Assembly (NCBI GenBank): GCA_035764005.1
Contig: DASTZZ010000096.1
Span: 1-43,602 of the forward strand
Length of the DNA: 43,602 bases
Direction of reading: 5' to 3'
Source of the DNA: Terriglobales bacterium
GTDB lineage: Bacteria; Acidobacteriota; Terriglobia; Terriglobales; Acidobacteriaceae
Made by a program: the position numbers and the translations under genes. The notes under the pieces are model-generated. The model had not been told where the DNA came from and did not search any database. It saw only the letters and a list, made by a program, of their open reading frames with translations. Below are positions 18,524 to 27,089 of this stretch, one piece after another. Position 1 is the stretch's first letter; each line of letters starts with the position of its first letter.

Positions 18524-19378
18524 ATGCAAGTGACACTCCCTGTTCGCCTGATCGCAGTGGACATCGACGGTACGCTGATTGATTCCACTCTGGATATCCC
18601 CTCTGCAAACCTGAAAGCTCTGAGACGCGCTCACGAGTTAGGTGTGCACATCGTCTTAGTCACGGGCCGGCGGCATCGATTTGCCTTGCCCATTGCCGAA
18701 CAGCTCGGCTTCGAGTTCTGCCTGATCAGTTCCAATGGAGCGATCACACGCTCGACCGTGGGTCATCTGCACTATGCCGACATGCTTCCGCGTGCGATTG
18801 CGCACAGGCTATGCCAGCACATGTCAGAATTCGCCGGGAACACGGTATTGACCTTCGACAAAGAAGAGCGGGGTGCGATTGTGGTAGAGCACACGCATGA
18901 ACTCGGCAGCAACATCCAACGCTGGATCGACAAGAATCGCATGTACATCGCCGAAGTGGCGCCGATCACGGCTGCGCTCGTATGCGATCCGGTGCAGGCG
19001 ATGTTTTGCGGCACCATCGAAAAGATGAAGCCTGCGGAGGCTCGCCTGAAAGATGGAACGATGAATGGCAAGATCAGCGTCTTAAAAACTCAATACGATC
19101 ACCGTGATCTATGTATTCTCGATGTCCTGCGACAGGGTTGCTCGAAAGGATCGGCGCTGGCGCGGTGGGCTTCACATCTCGGCATCCCGCGGAACGAGGT
19201 GATGGCGATCGGAGACAATTACAATGACGTGGAGATGCTGGAATTCGCGGGATTCCCTTTCGTGATGGCAAATGCGTCCGAAGACCTGAAGCGGAACGGT
19301 TGGCCAGTTACCTTGGACAATGAAGCGTGCGGTGTTGCCGCCGCAGTGGAAGACGTGTTGGCGGGAGTCCTGAAATGA
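18524..19378 (+). CDS. Cof-type HAD-superfamily hydrolase
   Basis: 284 residues. Motif I is AVDIDGTLID with the nucleophile D13 and acid/base D15; motif II threonine is in VLVTGRR; motif III lysine is near KGSALARWA; motif IV is GDNYND at about 229-234. The C2B cap between motifs II and III marks the Cof/YidA group, which dephosphorylates sugar phosphates, flavin nucleotides and similar metabolites in the cytoplasm. It is the first gene of a coupled trio: its TGA overlaps the ATG of the lytic transglycosylase (ATGA). Confidence 0.9.
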   Translation: MQVTLPVRLIAVDIDGTLIDSTLDIPSANLKALRRAHELGVHIVLVTGRRHRFALPIAEQLGFEFCLISSNGAITRSTVGHLHYADMLPRAIAHRLCQHMSEFAGNTVLTFDKEERGAIVVEHTHELGSNIQRWIDKNRMYIAEVAPITAALVCDPVQAMFCGTIEKMKPAEARLKDGTMNGKISVLKTQYDHRDLCILDVLRQGCSKGSALARWASHLGIPRNEVMAIGDNYNDVEMLEFAGFPFVMANASEDLKRNGWPVTLDNEACGVAAAVEDVLAGVLK

Positions 19379-20097
19379 AACCCATGCGGCTACTCGCGAT
19401 CACTGGCCTCGTCCTGCTCCTGGCGGGTTCTCTCAGCGCGCGTGAATCTGCCGTGCTGCGCAACGGTTTCAGCATTTCGCATGATCATCATCGCCAGATT
19501 GGCTCGGTTACACGCCTGTTTCTCACCGCTTCGGAAAACGAGTTCGTCGATATGCCGTCGGAAAACATCCTTGGCTTCGAGCCGGATGTGGACGTGCCGG
19601 AGCCGCAGATCAACAACATTCCAAACGCTCCCACGAGGGTACAACCTGCTCTAACGCTGATCGTCGAGAAGGCCGCAAATGATAATCAGATTGATCCCGA
19701 CTTTATCCACGCAGTGATTCGCGCCGAGAGCAATGGGAAATCAACGGCCGTCTCCCAGAAGGGCGCCCAAGGACTTATGCAACTGATGCCGCAAACGGCA
19801 ACGAAGCTGGGTGTAAAAAACAGTTTTGATCCCGTCGAAAACGTTAACGCCGGAACGCGCTACCTTCGCGAGTTGCTGGCGCGCTATCACAATGACCCTG
19901 TCCGCGCGCTGGCGGCCTATAACGCAGGCGCTGGAAGCGTGGAGCAATATCACGGCGTACCGCCCTATCGCGAAACCCGCGCTTATGTTAGCGCGATCAT
20001 TCGCGACTTCAATCGCCGTAAGCTGGAGGAGGAGCGGGCTGCCAAATCCGCGAAGTCAACCCAGACCGCACCCGCTAAAGTTTCGGATGGCAACTGA
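19375..20097 (+). CDS. lytic transglycosylase with SLT domain
   Basis: 240 residues from the ATG at 19375, which overlaps the HAD stop; the longer frame from 19327 has no signal peptide at its start. A signal peptide (about 1-22) precedes a spacer and an SLT fold: catalytic glutamate E118 in AVIRAESNG, GAQGLMQLMPQTA at about 130-142, VNAGTRYLRELL, and AAYNAGAGSV. The enzyme cleaves the MurNAc-GlcNAc bond of peptidoglycan with formation of a 1,6-anhydro ring in the periplasm. It is followed 5 bases later by an LPG-synthase-like membrane protein, so both probably act on the envelope. Confidence 0.92.
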   Translation: MKPMRLLAITGLVLLLAGSLSARESAVLRNGFSISHDHHRQIGSVTRLFLTASENEFVDMPSENILGFEPDVDVPEPQINNIPNAPTRVQPALTLIVEKAANDNQIDPDFIHAVIRAESNGKSTAVSQKGAQGLMQLMPQTATKLGVKNSFDPVENVNAGTRYLRELLARYHNDPVRALAAYNAGAGSVEQYHGVPPYRETRAYVSAIIRDFNRRKLEEERAAKSAKSTQTAPAKVSDGN

Positions 20098-20102
20098 CGA
20101 TC

Positions 20103-21173
20103 GTGGACCGCAAGCGGCTCATCATCACGTCCATTGTGGTAATCGTTCTGGCCGTCCTTGTCGTCTGGCAGGTACACTCCTGGCGCAAATTTGACTGGCA
20201 GATCTTCGGAGAATCACTTGAACAACTGAACTGGTGGAAGATCCTCGGCGGCGTGGGGCTTGTCTATCTCGCCGATGGCCTGCGGGCGTTTCGCTGGGCA
20301 ATCTTTTTGCGGCCGGTCAAGAAGGTCTCACCGTGGAGCCTGATTCCAGCGCAATACATCGGCTTTGCTGGTCTCGCGCTACTCGGACGTCCGGGAGAGG
20401 TGATTCGTCCGCTGATCATCGCCCACAGAACCGGGCTGACCTTTGCATCGCAGATCGCGGTTTGGACAGTCGAGCGCATCTTCGATATATCGGCGGTAAC
20501 AGTCATCGTCGCAGCCGACCTGCTGCTCTCGGGCACGCTGAAAACTTTTACCGACAAGCAAATCGACATCATGCGAGCACTCGGCGCCGTGCTCATCTTC
20601 ATTGTTGTGGGCCTGCTGGCATTTGCCTTCAGCGTCTGGCGAAACGGCGAGCAGATCGCGCAATGGCTGGAGCGTAAGCTGGCGCGGCGCCACGCGCACA
20701 CGGGTCACCGCATCGCCTCGAAGATCAGGATCTTCAGCGCCGGCCTGCATACCATCCATGATCTCGGATCGTTTGCGGCTATTGCCTTCATTTCCATCGC
20801 GATTTGGACTTTAATCGCGTGCGCGTACTACGCAGTGCTGCAGTCCTACAACGATGAAACCGTATACACGATGACGTTTGTGTACGGCATTATTCTCATG
20901 GCCTTCAGCGTTGCCGGAGGCGTCCTGCAGCTGCCGGTGGTCGGCGGCGGCTCGCAGCTTTCGACTATCAAAGCGCTCTATTCGTTGTTTAACACTCCGC
21001 AAGAACTCGCCACGAGTTGCGGAATGATGCTTTGGCTCGTGACCTTCGTTTCAGTGACGCCGCTAGGGCTCATCCTCGCCCGAGTCGAGCACGTGTCACT
21101 CCGAAAGCTCGGCGAAGAATCGCATCTGGAAGAAGAGCAAGCCGAAGAGGCAGTGAGCCTGGAAAAGCGATAG
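20103..21173 (+). CDS. lysylphosphatidylglycerol synthase-like transmembrane protein (UPF0104/AglD family)
   Basis: 356 residues with a GTG start 5 bases after the transglycosylase stop. About eight hydrophobic helices are visible. Family features include ADGLRAFRWAIFLRPV, the conserved FAGLALLGRPGEVIRPLIIAHRTGL (RxGE-type motif) and VERIFDISAV. These proteins have the flippase/transferase membrane fold seen in MprF N-terminal domains and archaeal AglD. In bacteria the substrate is usually unknown and may be a lipid or lipid-linked sugar. The aminoacyl-transferase domain of true MprF is absent. Confidence 0.85.
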   Translation: MDRKRLIITSIVVIVLAVLVVWQVHSWRKFDWQIFGESLEQLNWWKILGGVGLVYLADGLRAFRWAIFLRPVKKVSPWSLIPAQYIGFAGLALLGRPGEVIRPLIIAHRTGLTFASQIAVWTVERIFDISAVTVIVAADLLLSGTLKTFTDKQIDIMRALGAVLIFIVVGLLAFAFSVWRNGEQIAQWLERKLARRHAHTGHRIASKIRIFSAGLHTIHDLGSFAAIAFISIAIWTLIACAYYAVLQSYNDETVYTMTFVYGIILMAFSVAGGVLQLPVVGGGSQLSTIKALYSLFNTPQELATSCGMMLWLVTFVSVTPLGLILARVEHVSLRKLGEESHLEEEQAEEAVSLEKR

Positions 21174-21658
21174 AGCAATCGCTCCCCAGAAACATCTTTC
21201 ATGAAGGCGAGGGCGATGACTTGGAAATTGGCGGCTCTTTTGTACAGCGCCAAGGTTTGTTGGTTGCGATAGCGTCGTTCATACTCGAGAAAAGTTTTTG
21301 CCCATTGCGACTGCCCAGACGGCGCTGTCCTTCGCTGCTAACAGCGTAATTAACAGCGAAAACTCGCGAAAACGTGGGAGGAACGGGACTAACAGTTCAG
21401 GCAAACGCTTTTGAATCAGTGGATTGAAGAAGAACCGGCACTCTGCAATTTCCATCGGAGCAGCGAAATAAAAGACAACAACAGCGAAAAACGGTGGAAA
21501 TCTCCGGAAAGCGTCTCCAACGGTCATTCCGATTTCGGAACTGAACTCGCTCCCCGTACCTATATTAGATGCTGCAATGGCATTCCTTCGGTGCGAGAAA
21601 TTGTTGGGGGGCCACCGTAGTATCACTCAACGTCGTTCTAAACCGCCCTCGCCTCGAG
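21174..21658. other. 485-base convergent gap, nothing recognised
   Basis: Lies between two gene ends. A minus-strand frame of 115 codons (21279-21626) contains a hydrophobic stretch, but it has a GTG start without a ribosome-binding site, no recognisable motif and unconvincing composition. I see no RNA gene, word repeats or clear terminator. It could hold a decayed membrane-protein gene. Confidence 0.4.
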
Positions 21659-23518
21659 CTACTGACTGATCAAGCCAATCTTGCGGAGAATATTCTGAAA
21701 ATGGGGATCCGAATGAAGATCTCGAAACTCCGGATAAACCTTTAGATAGACCAGGTATTCATCTCTTCGTTGATACGCGCGCTCCAACCAGTCCAGAGCA
21801 TTGTCGTGATCCCCTAAGCCTTCGTAAACGAATGCCACGTGAAGCGGAGAAACATACTGGCCTCGCGAGGCGATGACGTTGAGCTGTTCCAACATCTTCC
21901 GAGCATCGGCCTCTCTACCGCTAACTGCGTACGCATAGCCGAGACAGGCGATTTTGTCTTGCTCTCCACCGGAGTAATCTCGTGCCTTCTCCAAAGCCGC
22001 AACCGCCTCCTGATCTTTGCCTTGCATGATCAGCACCGGACCCATTCGCTGCCAGACGTACGGGAGTTGCGGATTAAGGTGGACCGCAGTTTCGAACTGG
22101 CCCATGGCTGCCTCGTAATTTTTCATCAAGGCGAGCAGAGAACCGGCGTTGGCACGGCTGTAGGGCTCCATCGGACTCAGCTCGATTGCCCGGTTTGATT
22201 GCCCGAGCGCTTCATCGAACCGCCCCATGCTCTTGAGGAACAGTGAATAAATTTCGTGGGCTTGAGCATCGTTCGGATTCAGATCAATTGCGCGGCGGAA
22301 CTCGCGGTCAGCTTGCCGGAAATTCCACTCATATCGCCACGAGATCCAGCCTGATTCACGGTGCGCTTCTGACGAATTCGGATCAATCTCCAGAACTTTT
22401 GCGAGCACCTCCCGCGAGGCAGCGTATGAGACTCCGGGATCGGCAAATCCCTCACTGGCCAGGCTGCGATAAAGCATTGCCAACGTGATGTACGCGGGCG
22501 CAAATCGCGGATTCAGTCGTATGGCACTGCGGAGGTGCTCGGCCTTTTCTTCTGCTGTCCGCGGCATTGCTTCGGATTCAGACTTTGCTTTCAAGTAGTA
22601 CTCATATCCTTGACCGTCGATAGGCGATGGGCTTGCCAGCCGCTGCTGATCTTCAGGCGTGAGTTGAAGGCGGATTTCCTGCGCGATCTCCCGCGCCACC
22701 TGGCTTTGCAGCGAGAGTACATCTTCCAGGTTCCCGTCATAGGTGTTCGACCAGACGTGAGCACGAACGCCGGTCTGCTCGAGCTCAGCGGTAATGCGCA
22801 CGTGATTGCCTGAGCGACGCACCGTCCCATCCAGCAAGTAGGTCGCGCCCAACTCCTGCGCGATCTGATCCTGCGGCTTGGAGGTGTGCTTATACCGGGA
22901 CATCGAACTCCAGGCGATTACAGCCAGGTGCTCCGACGACACCTTCCCGAATTGGGAGATCATTTCGGCTGTGAGTCCATCAGCAAAGAATTCCTGCTGA
23001 GGATCGTCGCTGAGATTTTGAAAGGGCAGCACGGCGAGAACTTTCCGTCTCGGCTCCCCAGCCGAAGAGTTATAGCGGCCAATCGCGTAAGCAATCAGCA
23101 GCAAGCTGAACCCAACGGCCGTCAGGATCAGAATGAGCCTGCGCTTCCCTGCCCTGAGTGGCTGAGCGGGAGGTGCTACCGGCTTGGCTACGACCACTCG
23201 CGGCTTTACCTCGCCTACCGGAAGCAACAACCGATACCCTCCTTTAGGAATGGTCTGGATAAAGTGAGGGTTTTTGGGATTATCGGCGAAGATCTTCCGA
23301 AGTTCTGAAATGGAACGGGTAAGGACGTCGTCGGTCACGAACGTGTCGGTCCAGACCGTCTGCATCAGTTTTTCTTTGGAAACAACGTCCCGCTCTTCGG
23401 CCAGGCACACGAGCACCTGCATGACTTTGGGCTCGATGCGGACGGAGTATCCGTTTTGGCTCAAGCTGTTGAGCCGTGGCGAGATGACCCACTCTCCGAT
23501 CTGAAAATCGCGATCCAT
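21659..23518 (-). CDS. CadC-like winged-helix transmembrane regulator with TPR sensor domain
   Basis: 619 residues. An OmpR/PhoB-type winged helix occupies about 1-100 (VRIEPKVMQVLVCLAEERDVVSKEKLMQTVW, DVLTRSISELRKIF, KGGYRLL). One membrane helix follows (about 127-147), then a periplasmic segment starting VLAVLPFQNLSDDPQQEFFADGLTAEMISQFGKV, a domain common next to TPRs and cyclases. TPR repeats run from about 300 to 600. It is a one-component regulator expected to bind DNA from the membrane and sense ligand or protein outside. It lacks any kinase or receiver partner. It is divergent from the two-DTG protease, with a palindrome in the shared gap. Confidence 0.88.
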   Translation of the reverse strand: MDRDFQIGEWVISPRLNSLSQNGYSVRIEPKVMQVLVCLAEERDVVSKEKLMQTVWTDTFVTDDVLTRSISELRKIFADNPKNPHFIQTIPKGGYRLLLPVGEVKPRVVVAKPVAPPAQPLRAGKRRLILILTAVGFSLLLIAYAIGRYNSSAGEPRRKVLAVLPFQNLSDDPQQEFFADGLTAEMISQFGKVSSEHLAVIAWSSMSRYKHTSKPQDQIAQELGATYLLDGTVRRSGNHVRITAELEQTGVRAHVWSNTYDGNLEDVLSLQSQVAREIAQEIRLQLTPEDQQRLASPSPIDGQGYEYYLKAKSESEAMPRTAEEKAEHLRSAIRLNPRFAPAYITLAMLYRSLASEGFADPGVSYAASREVLAKVLEIDPNSSEAHRESGWISWRYEWNFRQADREFRRAIDLNPNDAQAHEIYSLFLKSMGRFDEALGQSNRAIELSPMEPYSRANAGSLLALMKNYEAAMGQFETAVHLNPQLPYVWQRMGPVLIMQGKDQEAVAALEKARDYSGGEQDKIACLGYAYAVSGREADARKMLEQLNVIASRGQYVSPLHVAFVYEGLGDHDNALDWLERAYQRRDEYLVYLKVYPEFRDLHSDPHFQNILRKIGLISQ

Positions 23519-23576
23519 ACGCGCCTAGGAAACCATGATCGCAACTGCTGATACTTTTGACTCCGAAAGGGTGAAT

Positions 23577-23605
23577 CTGTTTCCGAAGAATTTCTGAAGA
23601 AACAG
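23577..23605. promoter_or_regulatory. candidate operator palindrome in divergent gap
   Basis: 29-base imperfect palindrome with 7-base perfect outer arms CTGTTTC / GAAACAG and an inner AGAA...TTCT symmetry. It sits 59 bases upstream of the regulator start (23518) and 110 bases upstream of the protease start (23715). Its position fits autoregulation or control of the protease, by inference. Confidence 0.4.
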
Positions 23606-23635
23606 TGAGCCCTCACCGCCTCCCTGCAAAATCGC

Positions 23636-23705
23636 CCGAAACTCGCGGCTCGCTCAGGACTTCCTCCGCTCCAGCTTTCTAACTTGCGACTCGCACCTCG
23701 CGTGC
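23636..23705. repeat. CTCGC-word patch
   Basis: Repeated short words of the type ACTCGCGGCTCGC and GCGACTCGCACCTCGCG with about 7-base periodicity lie just upstream of the protease start. They resemble in style, but not in sequence, the word arrays elsewhere in the window. Confidence 0.4.
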
Positions 23706-23714
23706 TGAGTTCGC

Positions 23715-24518
23715 ATGAAGTACCGGATTTTTCTTGTTGTTACCCTCTCGCTGGCCGCCTCGGCCCAAAGCGTTGATTTCAAGCTCCGCAACAACTACTT
23801 GATCGTGACCAAGTGTTCGATTGCGGACAGGCCGGATCTTGTCGCAGTTATCGATACCGGCGCTACCGAGACTGTCATCGATACAAAGCTCGCCAAACGA
23901 CTGCGTCTGCCATTAACGGCTGACACAGCTACGTTCGGAACCGGTCAGGCAGCGGTCTCGGCAGTTTCCATTCCGGACCTCACTGTCGGACCTGTGCACG
24001 TCACCGAACTGTCGGGAATAGCTGTAGATGGTTCGCTCGTCGAGCGCCGGTTGGGAGTTCATGCCGATATCATCATCGGCATGGACGTGCTTGAGCACAG
24101 TAGTCTGCTGATCGACTACAAAGCGAAGACCATAACCTTTGGCGCCGCCCCTCGTCTCGCGCACACGTCGCCATTAATACAGGGAAGGCACCTGATCCTT
24201 GTGCCCGTAGTGGTCGGCGACCGCAAACTAGTTCTTCAACTCGACACAGGACTGAACGGCATCTTGATTTACCGCTCTAGGATTCGAACCGCTCAGCGGA
24301 GCCTGAACTCAAGCAGCAACACTCTGCTCGGCGGAGCATCGGTCCAGACGGCATCCATGCCTCTCCGAATTGGCGACTGGGAGCAGCACGGGGCCACAAT
24401 CGCGATCACTGACGATCAGCCGAACGACAGCCCTTTCGATGGGTTGCTGGGTCCTGTAGCGATGGGCGCTCATCGTCTTGCTTTGGATTGGAGCAAAGGG
24501 ACCATGAGCTGGGAATAG
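23715..24518 (+). CDS. exported retropepsin-like aspartyl protease with two DTG motifs
   Basis: 267 residues. A signal peptide (about 1-17, MKYRIFLVVTLSLAASAQS) is followed by a first lobe with AVIDTGATETVID (D47) and IIIGMDVLEHSSLLIDY (120-136), and a second lobe with LQLDTGLNGILI (D177) and DGLLGPVAMG near the end. Retropepsins and pepsins use two DTG aspartates to cleave peptide bonds. Bacterial relatives usually have one per chain and dimerise, so two in one chain suggests a pseudo-dimer. Its 3' end overlaps the ankyrin gene on the other strand by 49 bases. Substrate unknown; location periplasm or outside. Confidence 0.85.
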   Translation: MKYRIFLVVTLSLAASAQSVDFKLRNNYLIVTKCSIADRPDLVAVIDTGATETVIDTKLAKRLRLPLTADTATFGTGQAAVSAVSIPDLTVGPVHVTELSGIAVDGSLVERRLGVHADIIIGMDVLEHSSLLIDYKAKTITFGAAPRLAHTSPLIQGRHLILVPVVVGDRKLVLQLDTGLNGILIYRSRIRTAQRSLNSSSNTLLGGASVQTASMPLRIGDWEQHGATIAITDDQPNDSPFDGLLGPVAMGAHRLALDWSKGTMSWE

Positions 24519-25288
24519 CGGAGCCCGTGCTTAGGATTATTGGACTTGGCTGTTTCTTTAGGGCAGACAGGAGACAAAAGTTGCAAGACCCGTGCTTTCT
24601 TTTTCTGGTCTCCTCCGATCACTATCTTTGCTCGATCGAAGGCCGTCTCGCCCAGCTTATTGCGATCGCATCGACGCAGACCGAGCTTAAGGAATAGTTG
24701 GACCGCAGCCTCGTTCATATCCCAGGCTGCAAGCATAAGCGCAGTATCGCCCTCGTTGTCAGTTGCGTGCACATCCGCTCCAGCCTTAATTAACACCTGA
24801 ATGGTGGCTATATTGCCAGCGTTCGATGCCGCGACTAACAACGGAGTCATTCCGTCCCCGTCCCTAGAATCTACCTCTGCTCCTCTGCCGATAAGCGTTT
24901 GGACCATATCAGAGTCACCGTTCCAGGCCGCTCCCTCCAGTACCCCTCCACATCGCTGTTTGGATGCGAAGTTGATGTTTGCACCCTTGTCCAGCAAGAG
25001 GCTCACAATGTCGGATCTCTGATCTGCTACGGCCTCCATCAGAGGAGTCGTAAAACAATCCGGTCCAAGCGTGATTGTGAAGTTTGGGTCCTCTCCCTCA
25101 AGGATTAGTTGATGGACCACTTCTATCCGTCCGTCCCGTATCGCAGACAGCATGTCTTTCTGAGCAGAACTCACCTTCTGGTCGACTATTGGCTGTTGAT
25201 CGGGACCATTGGTTTTCATTCCGCCTGCTTGTGGGAGTCCAAGCCCCGACAGGAACAGGACCACCACAAAGAGGCGAATCGAATACAT
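24470..25288 (-). CDS. exported ankyrin-repeat protein
   Basis: 272 residues from the ATG at 25288; a GTG at 25306 is possible. A signal peptide (MYSIRLFVVVLFLSGLGLPQAGG) precedes about five ankyrin repeats between residues 45 and 225, with repeats of the TPLMEAVADQRSDIVSLLLDKGANINF type. It should be a protein-binding scaffold in the periplasm. The C-terminal residues overlap the tail of the aspartyl protease gene on the opposite strand (49 bases), so each constrains the other's end. Binding partner unknown. Confidence 0.85.
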   Translation of the reverse strand: MYSIRLFVVVLFLSGLGLPQAGGMKTNGPDQQPIVDQKVSSAQKDMLSAIRDGRIEVVHQLILEGEDPNFTITLGPDCFTTPLMEAVADQRSDIVSLLLDKGANINFASKQRCGGVLEGAAWNGDSDMVQTLIGRGAEVDSRDGDGMTPLLVAASNAGNIATIQVLIKAGADVHATDNEGDTALMLAAWDMNEAAVQLFLKLGLRRCDRNKLGETAFDRAKIVIGGDQKKKARVLQLLSPVCPKETAKSNNPKHGLRYSQLMVPLLQSKARR

Positions 25289-25427
25289 ACTCACGTTTTG
25301 AGCCACTCTCGTTGAAAAAGGTTTTCGCTGTCATAGAACCATGCGGCAGATCAGCGATATGTTCGGGATGGAGACTAACGTTTCACTTTTCGCGGGACTG
25401 TCGTTTTAACGAAACATTTGCAAATAG

Positions 25428-25447
25428 CCCGGCGTGATAACGCCGGG
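25428..25447. terminator. GC-rich hairpin downstream of MFS gene
   Basis: Perfect 8-base stem CCCGGCGT / ACGCCGGG with loop GATA, 50 bases beyond the MFS stop on the minus strand. There is no U-tract, so it may terminate weakly or only stabilise the transcript. Confidence 0.45.
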
Positions 25448-25496
25448 TACGCTGCGACCACGGATGTCCCCGCGCCTCTTGAGGGTAGACTGGGGT

Positions 25497-26744
25497 TCAC
25501 GTCAACTCAAGTCCGCGAGTTTCGGGTATGAAAATCGCGATCATTCCCGAAATGAAAAATGCCAATGCACAAACATAAAACGCCGAATCCAGTCCATGCT
25601 GCTGCCCGATGCGGCCGATCGTAAACGGCGCGATGGAGCTGAGAGCACGCGCGCCATTGTAAGTAAGTCCCAGTGCTCGCGCGCGGACGCTGGTGGGAAA
25701 CAATTCGCTGCCGATAATTCCCGATCCGGAAAAGAAGCCTGTTCCGAAGAAGGCTACGACCGCTCCAAGGACAAGCAGCACAGCCGGCTGACGCGCAGCG
25801 GCATATGCCGGCACCAGTAGCGCAGCGCAGATTGTATAAAGCATGAAGGCTGGACGACGTCCCAGGCGGTCGGCCACCCATCCATAGCTTGCATATCCGG
25901 GAGCCATTCCAACAATGTTGAGGAAGACGAGCAACGTCGTCGTGCTCAGCGCTCCAAAGCCGCGTCCGCCTTGGTCGACCGGGAGTGATAGGTAAGGCGG
26001 AATCCAGGTGAAGAGTCCCCACCAGCCGAACATGCCGAACGTATTCATGATCAGCAGCGTCAGCGTCTTTCGACGATATGGTCCGACGAAGAGCTCGCGG
26101 AAACGTAGCTGGGAACCTACGGTGCCGTTCGAGCCTGCTTCTCGACGTTCTTTCCATAGTTCTGATTCGGGAACGTCCTTCCGAATCCAGAACGTAACCA
26201 ATGCGGGCAGCACGCCAACGAAGAACACATATCGCCATCCGGTTCTCGGAAGCATGATCCCGGCCACGATTGCGGCAAGCGCATAGCCCAGCGCCCACGA
26301 GCTCTGCACCACGGCCACTGCGCGCGCACGCAAGTACGTTGGCCAGCTCTCGGCCACCAACGTGGCACCTGTATTCCACTCGCCACCCATGCCAAGCCCG
26401 AGCAAGAAGCGAATGATGGCCAGCACAAGAACCGAAGTTGCAAGTCCGCTGGCAAACGAACAAACGGAATACGTGAGAATGCTGAGCATCAGAGCACGAG
26501 TTCGTCCGATGCGATCAGCTATAAAGCCAAACAGAACACCACCGATTCCAGACGCAAGCAGCGTGAGCGTATTCAGCAATCCCGCGCTCTGCTTGCTCAT
26601 GTTGAGATCCTGCATAATATGCGCGACCACGAGCGAGTAGAGCATTACGTCAAATGAATCGAGCATCCAGCCAAGCGCAGCAGCGATCAACGTATGTCGT
26701 TGGCCCGGGCTGACTTCAGAGATGAAGGCGAGTGGATTGCGCAT
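25497..26744 (-). CDS. MFS transporter (AAHS/sugar-acid porter-like)
   Basis: 415 residues from the ATG at 26744 (frame open to a TTG at 26807, which would overlap the toxin-antitoxin promoter). Twelve hydrophobic helices are evident. Hallmarks are GWMLDSFDVMLYSLV in helix 1, the loop 2-3 motif GFIADRIGRTRAL, GLGMGGEWNTGATLVAESWP in helix 4 (as in metabolite:H+ symporters) and a repeat of the loop motif, YGWVADRLGRRPAF, between helices 8 and 9. It should import or export small organic acids or sugars using the proton gradient. The substrate cannot be assigned. Confidence 0.9.
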   Translation of the reverse strand: MRNPLAFISEVSPGQRHTLIAAALGWMLDSFDVMLYSLVVAHIMQDLNMSKQSAGLLNTLTLLASGIGGVLFGFIADRIGRTRALMLSILTYSVCSFASGLATSVLVLAIIRFLLGLGMGGEWNTGATLVAESWPTYLRARAVAVVQSSWALGYALAAIVAGIMLPRTGWRYVFFVGVLPALVTFWIRKDVPESELWKERREAGSNGTVGSQLRFRELFVGPYRRKTLTLLIMNTFGMFGWWGLFTWIPPYLSLPVDQGGRGFGALSTTTLLVFLNIVGMAPGYASYGWVADRLGRRPAFMLYTICAALLVPAYAAARQPAVLLVLGAVVAFFGTGFFSGSGIIGSELFPTSVRARALGLTYNGARALSSIAPFTIGRIGQQHGLDSAFYVCALAFFISGMIAIFIPETRGLELT

Positions 26745-26785
26745 GGGAACGGAAGTAGGAGGGTAACAGAGCGTTGTCACTCCTA

Positions 26786-26815
26786 TTGACAGCCTATCCT
26801 GAGCCAATATACAAT
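26786..26815 (+). promoter_or_regulatory. sigma70-type promoter of the toxin-antitoxin operon
   Basis: Perfect -35 TTGACA (26786-26791) with two possible -10 boxes: TATACA (26808-26813, 16-base spacer) or TACAAT (26810-26815, 18-base spacer). It lies 32 bases before the antitoxin ATG. Confidence 0.7.
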
Positions 26816-26833
26816 CTAGCCAATCTAGCTAGA
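26812..26833 (+). promoter_or_regulatory. toxin-antitoxin operator: tandem 9-mer and palindrome
   Basis: CAATCTAGC occurs twice in direct tandem (26812-26820 and 26821-26829), and the second copy merges into the perfect palindrome TCTAGCTAGA (26824-26833). The site overlaps the -10 box and start region, where a Phd-type antitoxin would be expected to repress. Confidence 0.55.
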
Positions 26834-26846
26834 ATGTGGGTTGTCG

Positions 26847-27089
26847 ATGGATTGGCGGTTAGCAGATGCGAAAAATCGGTTCAGTGAGCTGGTAAACCGG
26901 GCTCTGTCGGAAGGGCCCCAGCGGGTTCGTCGTCATCACGACGCCGTTGTCGTTGTTGCAGAGCGAGATTATGAAAAGCTCACTGGATCCAGGCAAGACT
27001 TCAAACAATTTCTGCTGCAAAGGGGTCCCAGTCTAGAGGACATTGATATCGAGCGTGATACTTCTCCGATGCGGGATGTAAAGCTGTGA
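26847..27089 (+). CDS. Phd/YefM-family antitoxin
   Basis: 80 residues from the ATG at 26847 (a TTG two codons upstream is also in frame). The N-terminus MDWRLADAKNRFSELVNRAL and the following RVRRHHDAVVVVAERDYEKL match Phd/YefM antitoxins, which form a dimeric DNA-binding head. The C-terminal 30 residues are acidic and would wrap the toxin. The stop codon overlaps the toxin's GTG start (GTGA), so translation is coupled. The antitoxin should neutralise the PIN toxin and repress its own promoter. Confidence 0.88.
   Translation: MDWRLADAKNRFSELVNRALSEGPQRVRRHHDAVVVVAERDYEKLTGSRQDFKQFLLQRGPSLEDIDIERDTSPMRDVKL

Noticed and set aside
21279-21626. 115-codon minus-strand frame with a hydrophobic middle
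   Set aside because: GTG start without a ribosome-binding site, no recognisable motif, lies in a convergent gap; kept only as a note in the spacer entry.
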